From Clostridia bacterium (GTDB taxonomy: Bacteria; Bacillota; Clostridia; Oscillospirales; Acutalibacteraceae), in contig JAQXZA010000048.1 in the NCBI GenBank assembly GCA_029226955.1, positions 1 through 55,577 of the forward strand: a stretch of 55,577 nucleotides of DNA, written 5' to 3'. The notes beneath the pieces were generated by a model that was given only the letters and a program-made list of their open reading frames with translations, ran no database searches and was not told where the DNA came from. Of the stretch, positions 26,047 through 34,274 are shown one piece after another; the first letter of the stretch is position 1; every line of letters begins with the position of its first letter. The position numbers and the translations under genes were made by a program.

Positions 26047-26085
26047 AATCCGCCGTAATTTTGATGGAATTACGGCGGATTTTTT
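26047..26085 (+). terminator. terminator after tRNA-Ser
   Basis: Stem AATCCGCCGTAATT (26047-26060) / AATTACGGCGGATT (26068-26081) with a T6 tail. Confidence 0.93.
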
Positions 26086-26161
26086 GAAATTAAGAATATA
26101 AAAATTTGTTTATAGCAGTTTTTAATGAAAAAATAAATTGGCAGTTGAGGGAGAAATTCTT

Positions 26162-26338
26162 ATGAAAAAAATAAATAGTACAGGTTGCCTGATTTTAGCT
26201 GTTATATGGTTTTTAATATCATTATATTATTTTTTGGGAATGAAAAATATAGCCATAGGCATTTTATGGCTATTAAGCGGAATTGTAGAATTAGTTATTG
26301 CATTGGTCATGCATTCTAAGGAAAAGAAAGGCAGATAA
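26162..26338 (+). CDS. small two-helix membrane protein, 58 aa
   Basis: MKKINS is followed by two hydrophobic helices (about residues 9-27 and 31-51) and a basic tail HSKEKKGR. The start is ATG 26162, 6 bases after GAGGGAG. The family is not recognised; such small proteins often sit in the inner membrane. It is not clearly tied to a neighbour. Confidence 0.65.
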   Translation: MKKINSTGCLILAVIWFLISLYYFLGMKNIAIGILWLLSGIVELVIALVMHSKEKKGR

Positions 26339-26387
26339 AGTCCATTTTACTGAACTGAATGTTGTTGTGAATATTACAGATTAAAAT

Positions 26388-26429
26388 GAAGTCTAATTAA
26401 CATTGTGTTTTTCAGACTTCCTTTTTTTC
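26388..26429 (+). terminator. terminator
   Basis: Stem GAAGTCT (26388-26394) / AGACTTC (26414-26420) followed by CTTTTTTTC. Confidence 0.65.
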
Positions 26430-26436
26430 GTGTTTC

Positions 26437-26508
26437 AAGTAAAAACTTCTGAAAACAGGGGAGTTTTTTCTGATTTAAAGTAAAAACTTATGAAAACAGG
26501 AAAGTTTT
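26437..26508. repeat. two 31-bp direct repeats upstream of the AAA ATPase promoter
   Basis: Copies at 26437-26467 and 26478-26508 share AAGTAAAAACTT-TGAAAACAGG and end in AGTTTT; they differ at about four positions. The period is 41 bases. Each copy contains the small dyad AAAAC-N7-GTTTT. They lie 22 bases upstream of a -35 box. Confidence 0.8.
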
Positions 26509-26530
26509 CACAAAATTCAGATAAAAATTA

Positions 26531-26559
26531 TTGATAGCAATAATGTTCTTTGGTATAAT
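26531..26559 (+). promoter_or_regulatory. sigma-A promoter of the AAA/DUF4143 gene
   Basis: TTGATA (26531-26536), a 17-base spacer and TATAAT (26554-26559), with the start codon at 26581 after AAGGGGG. Confidence 0.8.
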
Positions 26560-26580
26560 ATTAAGTAAGGGGGCTATGTT

Positions 26581-27780
26581 ATGATTATCAGACCGTATTA
26601 TATGAATATGCTGAAAAAATACCGTGATGTTCCTCTTGTCAAGATACTTGCGGGAATAAGGCGTTGCGGTAAATCCACAATACTTGAAATGTTAAAAGAT
26701 GATTTGATTAAAAGCGGCATTTTGCCTGACCATATTATAAGTATGAGATATACATCAGAAGATTTTGATGACGGAATGACCGACAAGGATATGTACAAAG
26801 GCATAAAGGCACAAATGACCGACACAAAACGTTATTATCTTTTGCTTGATGAGGTTCAGGAAATAAACGGCTGGGAAAAGGCAGTCAACAGTCTGCTTGA
26901 AAATGCGAATACCGACATTTATGTTACAGGCTCAAACTCAAAACTTATGTCGGGCGAAATATCTACCTATCTTACAGGCAGATATATCTCTATTCCGGTT
27001 TTTACTCTGTCATTTTCCGAGTATCTTGAATTTAAAAAATCCGGACACCGCTCGGAAAGGGAGCTTCTGAACGAATATCTGAGAATGGGAGGTTTTCCGA
27101 TAGTTGCACTCGGAAATTTTGATGAACACTCGGCATATCAGATAGTAGAGGGAATTTACAATTCAGTTATTACAAGCGATATTACAAAACGGCACAATAT
27201 AAAAAATTTTGATTTATTCAATCGTGTTGTAAAATATATCGTTGAAAATGTCGGCAAGACTTTTTCGGCAAACTCAATACAAAAATTTCTGAAAAGCGAG
27301 GGACGTTCCCTGTCGGCAGAAAGTGTATATAACTATCTTGAATGGCTTGAAAAGGCTTTTGTGATATATCGGTGTCAAAGATATGATTTACAGGGGAAAT
27401 CCGTTTTAAAAACACAGGAAAAATTCTATCTTGCAGATACTTCACTGAAATATTGCGTTATGGGGTTTAATCCAAAATCTGTTGCCGCAATGCTTGAAAA
27501 TCTTATTTACTTTGAACTTCGCAGAAAGGGTTATGAAGTATATATCGGCAAGAACGAAACAAAAGAGATTGATTTTGTTGCTGTAAGACGTGATGAAAGA
27601 ATTTATGTTCAGGTATGCCGTAATCTTCCTGATGACTCCGACAGGGAAATTGCAAATCTTCTTGAAATAAAAGACCACTATCCGAAATATGTTGTAACGC
27701 TTGATGAACTTGCAACAGGGAATATTAACGGTGTTAAAATCGTTCATCTGGCGGATTTTCTTCTGAAAGAGGAATATTGA
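26581..27780 (+). CDS. ATP-binding protein, AAA_14 / DUF4143 family
   Basis: Walker A GIRRCGKST is at residues 25-33; Walker B YYLLLDEVQEI and sensor YVTGSNSKLM follow. LSFSEYLEF ends the AAA_14 domain, and the C-terminal half is the DUF4143 domain, with a winged-helix-like part and a PD-(D/E)XK-like segment (ENLIYFELRRKGYEVYIG then EIDFVAV). Members are common in anaerobes, often in accessory regions; roles in DNA transactions or toxin-antitoxin-like functions are suggested but unproven. A promoter and two direct repeats lie upstream. Length 399 is normal. Confidence 0.93.
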   Translation: MIIRPYYMNMLKKYRDVPLVKILAGIRRCGKSTILEMLKDDLIKSGILPDHIISMRYTSEDFDDGMTDKDMYKGIKAQMTDTKRYYLLLDEVQEINGWEKAVNSLLENANTDIYVTGSNSKLMSGEISTYLTGRYISIPVFTLSFSEYLEFKKSGHRSERELLNEYLRMGGFPIVALGNFDEHSAYQIVEGIYNSVITSDITKRHNIKNFDLFNRVVKYIVENVGKTFSANSIQKFLKSEGRSLSAESVYNYLEWLEKAFVIYRCQRYDLQGKSVLKTQEKFYLADTSLKYCVMGFNPKSVAAMLENLIYFELRRKGYEVYIGKNETKEIDFVAVRRDERIYVQVCRNLPDDSDREIANLLEIKDHYPKYVVTLDELATGNINGVKIVHLADFLLKEEY

Positions 27781-27801
27781 AATTTGTATTATAAAACAAT
27801 C

Positions 27802-27817
27802 TTGCCGCTATCGGCAA
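27802..27817. promoter_or_regulatory. candidate operator, TTGCCG dyad
   Basis: TTGCCGCTATCGGCAA is a 6-bp inverted repeat around a 4-base centre. A half-site, TTGCCGATAA, recurs at 27854-27863 inside the fic promoter spacer. Confidence 0.5.
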
Positions 27818-27844
27818 AAACATAGAAATATCAGTGCATAATTT

Positions 27845-27897
27845 ATTGATTTCTTGCCGATAATATGTTATAATTATATCACAAGGTGGTGTGATAT
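27845..27897 (+). promoter_or_regulatory. fic promoter and RBS hairpin
   Basis: TTGATT (27845-27850), an 18-base spacer and TATAAT (27869-27874). Just downstream, ATATCAC (27876-27882) and GTGATAT (27891-27897) are inverted repeats that bracket the Shine-Dalgarno AAGGTGG and include the AT of the ATG, so the pair could be an operator or a translation-blocking hairpin. Confidence 0.6.
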
Positions 27898-28801
27898 GAA
27901 GTATTTATCTGTTGCAGAAACGGCTAAAAAATGGAATATATCCGAAAGGACAGTACGAAATTATTGTGCCACAGGAAAAATACCCGACGCTTTTCTGACG
28001 GGCAAGACGTGGAATATTCCAGAAAATGCAAAACGTCCAGAGCGTATCAGTAAAAAGAACGATAAACCAACAAATCTTCTTGAAGTGTTGAAAGCAGAAA
28101 AAAACGGAAAAATCAAAGGCGGTATCTATCATAAAATACAGATAGAACTGACATATAATTCAAATCATATTGAGGGCAGCCGACTTACTCACGAACAGAC
28201 AAGATATATATACGAAACGAATACAATCGGAATAACCGATAAGGCACTTAATGTTGATGATATTGTTGAAACGGCTAATCATTTCAAATGTATTGATATG
28301 GTGATTGACAATGCAAATCAGCCTTTAAGCGAAAAATTCATCAAGCAACTGCACCTTACACTGAAAAGCGGTACAAGTGATTCACGCAAAGATTGGTTTG
28401 CCGTTGGTGATTATAAAAAACTCCCGAATGAAGTCGGCGGTATGGAAACAACACTTCCCGAACAGGTGTCCGAGCGTATGAAAACACTTATTGATTCATA
28501 CAACAGGCAAAAATCAAAAACATTTGATGAACTTATTGAATTTCATTATGCTTTTGAGTCGATTCACCCTTTTCAAGACGGCAACGGGCGAGTGGGACGG
28601 CTTATTCTTTTTAAGGAATGTTTGCGTAATAATATTGTTCCGTTCATTATAGATGATGATTTAAAAATATTTTATTATCGTGGTTTGCACGAATGGAAAA
28701 TGGAAAAAGGCTATCTTATAGATACTGGTCTTACGGCTCAGGATAAGTTTAAAAAATATCTTGATTATTTCCGTGTGCCGTATCAGGACGGCAAAAAATA
28801 A
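27896..28801 (+). CDS. Fic family protein with N-terminal HTH
   Basis: The N-terminal ~45 residues (LSVAETAKKWNISERTVRNYC) are an excisionase/MerR-like helix-turn-helix. The Fic core has the complete motif HPFQDGNGRVGRL at residues 224-236, so AMP- (or other NMP-) transfer to a hydroxyl side chain is likely. S89-NHI-E93-G94 matches the inhibitory (S/T)xxxE(G/N) motif placed N-terminal to the Fic domain, which suggests self-restraint. Start at ATG 27896 with AAGGTGG; an earlier in-frame ATG lies in the promoter. The HTH may bind the dyads in its own promoter. 301 residues. Confidence 0.93.
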   Translation: MKYLSVAETAKKWNISERTVRNYCATGKIPDAFLTGKTWNIPENAKRPERISKKNDKPTNLLEVLKAEKNGKIKGGIYHKIQIELTYNSNHIEGSRLTHEQTRYIYETNTIGITDKALNVDDIVETANHFKCIDMVIDNANQPLSEKFIKQLHLTLKSGTSDSRKDWFAVGDYKKLPNEVGGMETTLPEQVSERMKTLIDSYNRQKSKTFDELIEFHYAFESIHPFQDGNGRVGRLILFKECLRNNIVPFIIDDDLKIFYYRGLHEWKMEKGYLIDTGLTAQDKFKKYLDYFRVPYQDGKK

Positions 28802-28828
28802 AGGCGGCTTTTCAAACCGCCTTTTTAA
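28799..28828 (+). terminator. terminator of fic
   Basis: AAGGCGG / CCGCCTT stem with loop CTTTTCAAA and a T5 tail, starting at the stop codon. Confidence 0.85.
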
Positions 28829-28853
28829 GTAAATTAACCCCAAAAAAGAAAAA

Positions 28854-28882
28854 CACCCCGAACACGATATTCGTGTCGGGGT
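28854..28882 (-). terminator. terminator of the tRNA-Gln/tRNA-Pro transcript
   Basis: A long stem, ACCCCGAACACGA / TCGTGT-CGGGGT with one mismatch, followed on the reverse strand by a T-rich tract (complement of AAAAAAGAAAAAC). It lies just 3' of tRNA-Pro. Confidence 0.85.
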
Positions 28883-28889
28883 AATTTAA

Positions 28890-28966
28890 TGGTCGAGGTG
28901 ACTGGATTCGAACCAGCGGCCTCTACGTCCCGAACGTAGCGCTCCACCAAACTGAGCTACACCTCG
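28890..28966 (-). tRNA. tRNA-Pro (anticodon CGG)
   Basis: Reverse strand: acceptor CGAGGTG / CACCTCG, discriminator A, encoded CCA. The anticodon arm CTACG-TTCGGGA-CGTAG gives CGG; the T-arm is CTGGTTCGAATCCAG. 77 nt. A perfect 10-bp inverted repeat (28975-28984 / 28996-29005) lies between it and the upstream tRNA-Gln and may be a processing hairpin. Confidence 0.96.
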
Positions 28967-29007
28967 ATTTTTAAGTTAAGCCTTAACATAATGTCAAGGC
29001 TTAACAA

Positions 29008-29081
29008 TGGCTGCGGAATAGGGATTCGAACCCCAACAAACAGAGTCAGAGTCTGTCGTGCTACCGTTACACAATTCCGCA
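29008..29081 (-). tRNA. tRNA-Gln (anticodon CTG)
   Basis: Reverse strand: acceptor TGCGGAA / TTCCGCA, discriminator G, encoded CCA. The anticodon arm ACAGA-CTCTGAC-TCTGT gives CTG; the T-arm is GGGGTTCGAATCCCT. 74 nt. Likely first gene of a two-tRNA transcript with tRNA-Pro. Confidence 0.95.
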
Positions 29082-29264
29082 ATATTAACTTTTGAACTGT
29101 TTTCTGTCGAGAACATTATTGATTATACTACCGTGCTTTTGAAATGTCAAGAGTTTTTTTATATTTTTCTGAAATTTTTTACTGTTTTTTCAGAATTTGC
29201 TGAAAATCGTCAGAATGTATAATACCCGAAAAAATTGATATTATACATTCCGGCTTATAAAGGT

Positions 29265-30857
29265 TTAACACAGTGATAATTTCAGAATCATTTCGGCGGC
29301 TTTTATTCCGTCAACGGCGGCTGAAATAATACCTCCGGCAAATCCGGCACCTTCTCCGCAAGGATACAAGCCTTTGAGTGAAACCGACTGCATATTCTCA
29401 TCACGCATAATACGAACAGGTGATGAACTTCTGCTTTCAACCGCCGTAAGAACAGCGTCACCGTCAGCAAAACCGCTTAGTTTTTTGTCCATAAGAATTA
29501 TACCCTCACGCATTGAATCAGTGATATAATCAGGCAAGCACAAATCAAGGCTTGTAAGCTCATATCCCGGCTTGTAGCTTGGAATTACACAGCCGAGAGA
29601 AGTTGATTTTTGCTTTTTCAAAAAATCACATACACGCTGTACAGGTGCATTATAATTTCCGCCGCCTGTTTCAAATGCTCTGTTTTCAAGTTTTCGTTGA
29701 AGTTCAACACCGGCAAGAACATCATCACTCCCGAAATCATCAGGGTTAATTCCGACAAGAAGTGCCGAATTTGCATTTATTTTGTCACGGGTAAACTCAC
29801 TCATTCCGTTTGTGACAAGGCGTTTTTCCTCGCTTGCGGCGGCAACGACACTTCCGCCCGGACACATACAGAATGTATATACTCCACGTCCGTTTTTAAG
29901 ATGTACGGCAAGTTTGTAGTCAGCCGCTGAAAGATAAGGACTGTTCCAGAATTGTCCGTATTGCTGTTTGTTTATATTTTCCTGTAAGTGTTCAATTCTT
30001 GCACCCATTGAAAACGCTTTTTGCTCCATTTTAATACCGCTGTCAGAAAGCATTTTAAACGTATCTCTTGCACTGTGACCTATCGCAAGAATTATATTAT
30101 CAGTCGGTATCGTCTGAATTGTGCCATTGTGTTCCGTCACTGCGGCGGTAACACAGCCGTCCTTTGTCTTAAAGCCTGTCAGTTTTGTTTCAAAAAGCAC
30201 CTCGCCGCCCAAAGATATAATCTTTTTGCGGATATTCTTAACTGTTGTTTTGAGTTTGTCCGTTCCTATATGTGCTTTTGCAAGATAAAGTATTTCTTCG
30301 GGAGCTCCGTTTTCGACAAATTCATTGATAACTTTTCTTGTGCGGCTGTCCTTTGTTCCTGTTGTGAGTTTTCCGTCAGAGAATGTTCCGGCACCGCCCT
30401 CGCCGAACTGAACATTTGATGTTGTGTCAAGTATTCCCGTTGTCCAGAATTTATTTACATCAGAAGTGCGGCTGTCAACATCTCGTCCACGCTCAATCAA
30501 AATCGGCTTTTGTCCCGACTGTGCAAGAATAAGAGCGGCAAAAAGTCCGCAAGGACCACTGCCAACAACAACAGGTCTTTGTGCAAGCGGTTTTGACAGA
30601 GGTAAATCATACTTGTATTCCTCAACAACTGAGGCTGTGCTTACTTTGTCGGAAATATACTGTTCTTTTCCGTCAAGTTTTACATCAACAGTTGCCTGAA
30701 AATGCACATTGTTCTTTTTTCTTGCGTCAACACTGCGTTTGTAGAGTGACGCATATTTTATTTCTGAAACATTTATTTTTAATTTTTTTGCCGCCGCTTT
30801 TTTAATGGTTTCTTCATTGTAATCAAGCGGCAGTGAAATATCGTTTATTCTTATCAT
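29265..30857 (-). CDS. NAD(P)/FAD-dependent oxidoreductase (COG2509-like)
   Basis: The 530-residue protein starts with a ~75-residue ferredoxin-like/THUMP-like domain, then the FAD-binding VVVGSGPCGLFAALILAQSG (about residues 96-115). SNVQFGEGGAGTFSDGKLTT is the family's characteristic loop, and the C-terminus closes the dinucleotide fold with LYPCGEGAGFAGGIISAAVDG. COG2509 proteins are uncharacterised FAD-dependent dehydrogenases of Firmicutes. The gene starts 10 bases after the stop of the next upstream flavoprotein on the reverse strand, so the two are one operon. Confidence 0.92.
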   Translation of the reverse strand: MIRINDISLPLDYNEETIKKAAAKKLKINVSEIKYASLYKRSVDARKKNNVHFQATVDVKLDGKEQYISDKVSTASVVEEYKYDLPLSKPLAQRPVVVGSGPCGLFAALILAQSGQKPILIERGRDVDSRTSDVNKFWTTGILDTTSNVQFGEGGAGTFSDGKLTTGTKDSRTRKVINEFVENGAPEEILYLAKAHIGTDKLKTTVKNIRKKIISLGGEVLFETKLTGFKTKDGCVTAAVTEHNGTIQTIPTDNIILAIGHSARDTFKMLSDSGIKMEQKAFSMGARIEHLQENINKQQYGQFWNSPYLSAADYKLAVHLKNGRGVYTFCMCPGGSVVAAASEEKRLVTNGMSEFTRDKINANSALLVGINPDDFGSDDVLAGVELQRKLENRAFETGGGNYNAPVQRVCDFLKKQKSTSLGCVIPSYKPGYELTSLDLCLPDYITDSMREGIILMDKKLSGFADGDAVLTAVESRSSSPVRIMRDENMQSVSLKGLYPCGEGAGFAGGIISAAVDGIKAAEMILKLSLC

Positions 30858-30867
30858 TATATTGTCC

Positions 30868-32115
30868 TCATTTAATGTATTTTGATGGTATCATTCCGCT
30901 GCCGAAAGCAAAATGAAGATTATAACCTCCGCAGTCGCCGTCAACATCAAGCAATTCTCCGCATACATATAAATTCTTTACTTTTTTTGACATAAGTGTA
31001 ACGGGATTTATATACTCCGAACCTATGCCGCCGGCACTGACCTGTGCTGACTTGTAGCCGTCGGAAATTACAGGTGTAAAGATGAAATTTTTGACCGCAT
31101 TTGCAATTTTTTTAATTTCGTAATCATTAAGCTGACCGCATAGTTTTTTATCAAAATGACAGTATTCGGTTATTGACTGAGAAAGTTTCTTGCTTAATGC
31201 CCCCGAAAGAATATCCTGTGTTTTATTATCCGCAAAAATTCTGCGGCATTTCTTTAAATAATTGCATAAAACATCAAACGAATATTCACTCATAACGTCA
31301 AGAGAAATTTTTATATTATTATATTTCTTGCCGTTTATTGTGCCAAGCATAAAAAACTCATTTACAAAGCGTGAAATTTCAAAGACGCATATTCCCGAAA
31401 TTCCGTAATCGGTAAACTGAATTTCTCCGTCACGTTTTTTTATGGTTTTTCCGTCGGCAATAAGCGACACATTGCCTTTTGCACGAACACCTTTAAGATT
31501 TTTGTATTTTTCTTTGGTGTAAATCGGCGAAAGTGCCGGAAACAGCGGTGTATGTTCAATTCCGAATGAACTCAGAAGTTTATATCCGCTGTCGTCAGAA
31601 CCAAGTAAATTAGACGCCTGTGAACCAGTTGCAAAAATTAAATTTTCGGCTTTAAGCGTAATTTCGGAAGAACTAATAATAAAGATACCGTTTTCACGAT
31701 TTATTGATGTAATATTAAATCCGCATAATTCCTCTATGCCAAGTTTTTCGCACCGCATACGCATACAGTCAAGAACCGTTGTCGCCTGATTGCTGTGCGG
31801 ATAAACTCTGCCCTCCGTATCGTCACGGAACAACACTCCGATTTTGCCGAAAAATTTTTCGGAATCGTCGGGCGAAAATCCAGAAATAACAGAATTTATT
31901 ATCTGTCTGTCACCGTAATAATGTTCAGGGCTGACATTTCTGTTTGTTATGTTACAGCGACCGTTTCCCGTTGCAAGAAGTTTTCTTCCTGTACGGACTT
32001 GTTTTTCGATTATTGCGGTACTGCCCTTTCCGAACCGTTCACCACAGGTAATTGCGGCGGCAAGTCCTGCCGCACCTCCGCCTATGACTGCAATTTTTAC
32101 GCTTTTATTTTTCAT
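30868..32115 (-). CDS. NAD(P)/FAD-dependent oxidoreductase, BaiN/HI0933 family
   Basis: GGGAAGLAAAI (near residues 10-20) binds FAD, and TGRKLLATGNGRCNITN is the hallmark of the BaiN/RdsA/YhiN family; VCGELLDVDGDCGGYNLHFAFGSG near the end is the second family block. BaiN of C. scindens is linked to bile-acid 7-dehydroxylation, but most relatives have unknown substrates, so that role should not be assumed here. Start chosen at the ATG at 32115; a TTG at 32130 is in frame but overlaps the GGAAG ribosome-binding site. First gene of a two-gene reverse operon. 415 residues. Confidence 0.92.
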   Translation of the reverse strand: MKNKSVKIAVIGGGAAGLAAAITCGERFGKGSTAIIEKQVRTGRKLLATGNGRCNITNRNVSPEHYYGDRQIINSVISGFSPDDSEKFFGKIGVLFRDDTEGRVYPHSNQATTVLDCMRMRCEKLGIEELCGFNITSINRENGIFIISSSEITLKAENLIFATGSQASNLLGSDDSGYKLLSSFGIEHTPLFPALSPIYTKEKYKNLKGVRAKGNVSLIADGKTIKKRDGEIQFTDYGISGICVFEISRFVNEFFMLGTINGKKYNNIKISLDVMSEYSFDVLCNYLKKCRRIFADNKTQDILSGALSKKLSQSITEYCHFDKKLCGQLNDYEIKKIANAVKNFIFTPVISDGYKSAQVSAGGIGSEYINPVTLMSKKVKNLYVCGELLDVDGDCGGYNLHFAFGSGMIPSKYIK

Positions 32116-32205
32116 TATAACCACTTCCAAAGCTATGATAACATATATTTATAATTGTATCAACAATAAAAAGTGTTATATTATCGAAATTGACATTTGC
32201 AAAAA

Positions 32206-32235
32206 ATAACATAAACTTGTTAATCTTTATGTTAT
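32206..32235. promoter_or_regulatory. inverted repeat between divergent genes
   Basis: ATAACATAAA (32206-32215) and TTTATGTTAT (32226-32235) form a perfect 10-bp dyad with a 10-base centre. Partial copies (ATAACATTA and TTACATAAAG) lie at 32343-32364. Candidate binding site for the XRE-AbrB regulator encoded downstream. Confidence 0.5.
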
Positions 32236-32368
32236 AGTTGGAATGTTATTGTTTTAAAGTTAATTTTTTCGTAAAATTGTTCTGATAATCTCATTAAGTT
32301 ATTTTATACTTCATTTTGTAAATCATATATGTATAGCAAACATAACATTACTTGTTACATAAAGTTGG

Positions 32369-32397
32369 TTGCAAATAGCCTTGACTGAATATAAAAT
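32369..32397 (+). promoter_or_regulatory. promoter of the XRE-AbrB gene
   Basis: TTGCAA (32369-32374), a 17-base spacer and TAAAAT (32392-32397), 24 bases from the start codon. Confidence 0.55.
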
Positions 32398-32420
32398 ATA
32401 GCTATGGAGGTACGAAAAAT

Positions 32421-32882
32421 ATGAAAAATTCTAAAATTAACATAAGTAAGAATCTTGTATTTCTTAGAAAATCTAATAAGATGTCTATTGAAGATGTTGC
32501 AGAAAAAATCGGTGTTTCAAGACAAGCTATCTCTCGTTGGGAAAACGGAGAGTCTATTCCCGATATTATAAATTGCGATGCATTAGCAGAACTTTATAAC
32601 GTTTCTATTGATGATTTACTTCACTTTTCGCAAGAAGAAACCCCTTTTCCAATAGCACCAAAGGGTAAACATATTTTCGGAACAACCGTTCTTGGAGAGC
32701 GTGGTCAGGTTGTTATTCCGAAAGCTGCACGAAATACTATGAATCTTAAAGCAGGAGATATTCTGCTTGTACTTGGTGATGAAAATCTAGCAACAAGAGG
32801 CATAGCATTGGTTTCTTCTGATACCTTTATGAAACAAATCAAGGAAATTATGGACGCATATTATCCAAACAAGAACGATTGA
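32421..32882 (+). CDS. XRE-AbrB hybrid transcriptional regulator
   Basis: An XRE-type helix-turn-helix fills residues ~10-66 (MSIEDVAEKIGVSRQAISRWENGESIP). It is joined to an AbrB/MazE/SpoVT-type DNA-binding domain at ~88-125 (GERGQVVIPKAARNTMNLKAGDILL). Having two DNA-binding modules in one 153-residue chain is typical of a small group of Firmicute regulators. A tight GGAGG precedes the ATG. The alpha/beta hydrolase gene starts 15 bases after the stop and is presumably controlled by it. Confidence 0.92.
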   Translation: MKNSKINISKNLVFLRKSNKMSIEDVAEKIGVSRQAISRWENGESIPDIINCDALAELYNVSIDDLLHFSQEETPFPIAPKGKHIFGTTVLGERGQVVIPKAARNTMNLKAGDILLVLGDENLATRGIALVSSDTFMKQIKEIMDAYYPNKND

Positions 32883-32897
32883 GTGGAGGATATTAAA

Positions 32898-33989
32898 ATG
32901 GAAACAGTTCAGAAAAAGTCAAAAAAGAAAAGAAAGATCGGAAAAATTATTGCACTGATAATTTTAGGAATAGTAATTATTATAGCAGTTTTAATTTCAA
33001 TATATTTCTATCAGTGTACTCATTATTGGCAAGCAGATATGCAAAGAACGCTTGACGCCGGTTTCGAGGAAAAGAAAATCACTTTATCTGACGGCTCTGT
33101 TATCAATTATGCCGAGGGTCCTGACAATGGAAATGCTCTTTTACTTATTCATGGACAAACAGAGGCGTGGGAAGATTATACCCGTGTTCTTCCTGCACTA
33201 AGCGAAAATTGGCACATATATGCTGTTGACTGCTATGGTCACGGAGAATCCTCACATAACGAAAAAAAATATTATCTCAAAGAAAACGGTGACGATTTAA
33301 TTTGGTTTGTTAATAATGTTATAAAGGAAAATACTGTTGTTTCAGGACATTCCTCAGGAGGACTTCTTGCTTCATATGTTGCCGCATATGGCGGAGACAA
33401 AATCATTGGTGCAGTTCTTGAAGACCCGCCTGTATTTTCAACAGAAAAAGAATATTTTGAAAAATCCTTTGCATATCATGATACATATAAGGTTATGCAC
33501 AAATATCTGCAAAGCGATAAATCAGAATGTTGGGAGTCATATTATATGCGTCACTGTTTATGGGGACAACTATATATGGCAAGCTCTATGGACGGTCTGG
33601 CAAATTATGCACAACAATATCATGAACAGCATCCAAACGAAAATGTTCAATATTTCTTTATGCCTGAATCTATAAACTTTATGTTTATGTATATCAATGA
33701 ATACGATATGCAGTTTGGTGAGCATTTTTATGATTATAGCTGGCACAGTGAAATATCACACGAAAAACTTATGTCAGATATAAAAGTTCCCACAATCTTC
33801 CTGCACGCAAAGGATAATTATACAGATGATGGTATTCTGATGGCTGCCAGCTCTGACGAACAGGCAAGAAAGGCTGTAAGTTTGATTGAAAACTGCGAAT
33901 TGATTGAGCTTGAAAGCAATCACGATATACACCGTTTCAACTCAAAGATATTTATAGATGCAATTAATCAGCTCTCTGAAAAATTGTAA
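32898..33989 (+). CDS. membrane-anchored alpha/beta hydrolase
   Basis: A basic N-terminus (QKKSKKKRKIGK) precedes one membrane helix (residues ~17-38); the remaining ~320 residues lie outside the membrane. The hydrolase fold shows the oxyanion segment LLLIHGQTEAW, nucleophile GHSSGG (Ser152), an acid in LHAKDNYTDD, and the His in ESNHDIHRF. The substrate is unknown; relatives include esterases, lactonases and peptidases. The start is ATG 32898 after GTGGAGG. The preceding XRE-AbrB gene suggests induction by an external signal. Confidence 0.88.
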   Translation: METVQKKSKKKRKIGKIIALIILGIVIIIAVLISIYFYQCTHYWQADMQRTLDAGFEEKKITLSDGSVINYAEGPDNGNALLLIHGQTEAWEDYTRVLPALSENWHIYAVDCYGHGESSHNEKKYYLKENGDDLIWFVNNVIKENTVVSGHSSGGLLASYVAAYGGDKIIGAVLEDPPVFSTEKEYFEKSFAYHDTYKVMHKYLQSDKSECWESYYMRHCLWGQLYMASSMDGLANYAQQYHEQHPNENVQYFFMPESINFMFMYINEYDMQFGEHFYDYSWHSEISHEKLMSDIKVPTIFLHAKDNYTDDGILMAASSDEQARKAVSLIENCELIELESNHDIHRFNSKIFIDAINQLSEKL

Positions 33990-34210
33990 TACTTAAAAAG
34001 AAAATAAAGTCTTACAACGATTTTTATAATTTGATATCCTTTGAAAGTTAATTTTATTTGATTACGTTACAATTTTTATCAAAAGCCTTGATAACAATAG
34101 GATTTTCTTGTTATTTTTTCGGATTTCTCGTATGGTTACCATAGATATTACTGTTGCAATCATAGCAAACAACATATATAATGTAAATTGCGGCTGTATA
34201 TAATGTAAGA

Positions 34211-34240
34211 ACTGCATTTTTCTTTGAAGGAAAATGCAGT
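34211..34240 (+). promoter_or_regulatory. hairpin in the MATE gene leader
   Basis: ACTGCATTTT / AAAATGCAGT, a perfect 10-bp stem with a 10-base loop, lies 34 bases before the MATE start. There is no T run after it, so it is not a plain terminator. The region 33990-34210 has no other feature I can support. Confidence 0.4.
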
Positions 34241-34274
34241 TTGTTGTGAAGAAAATCACGAAAGGAATGATAAA

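Noticed and set aside
28975-29005. Perfect 10-bp inverted repeat between tRNA-Gln and tRNA-Pro as a terminator
   Set aside because: There is no proper T run on the reverse strand; a processing hairpin or chance repeat is more likely, and the true terminator lies after tRNA-Pro.
30868-32115. Bile-acid 7-dehydroxylation enzyme BaiN
   Set aside because: The family is broad and no other bai genes are nearby; the family match alone does not support that role.
34062-34259. Reverse-strand frame of 65 residues before the MATE gene
   Set aside because: It runs through the leader hairpin, has no convincing Shine-Dalgarno and no recognisable family; at most a decayed remnant.
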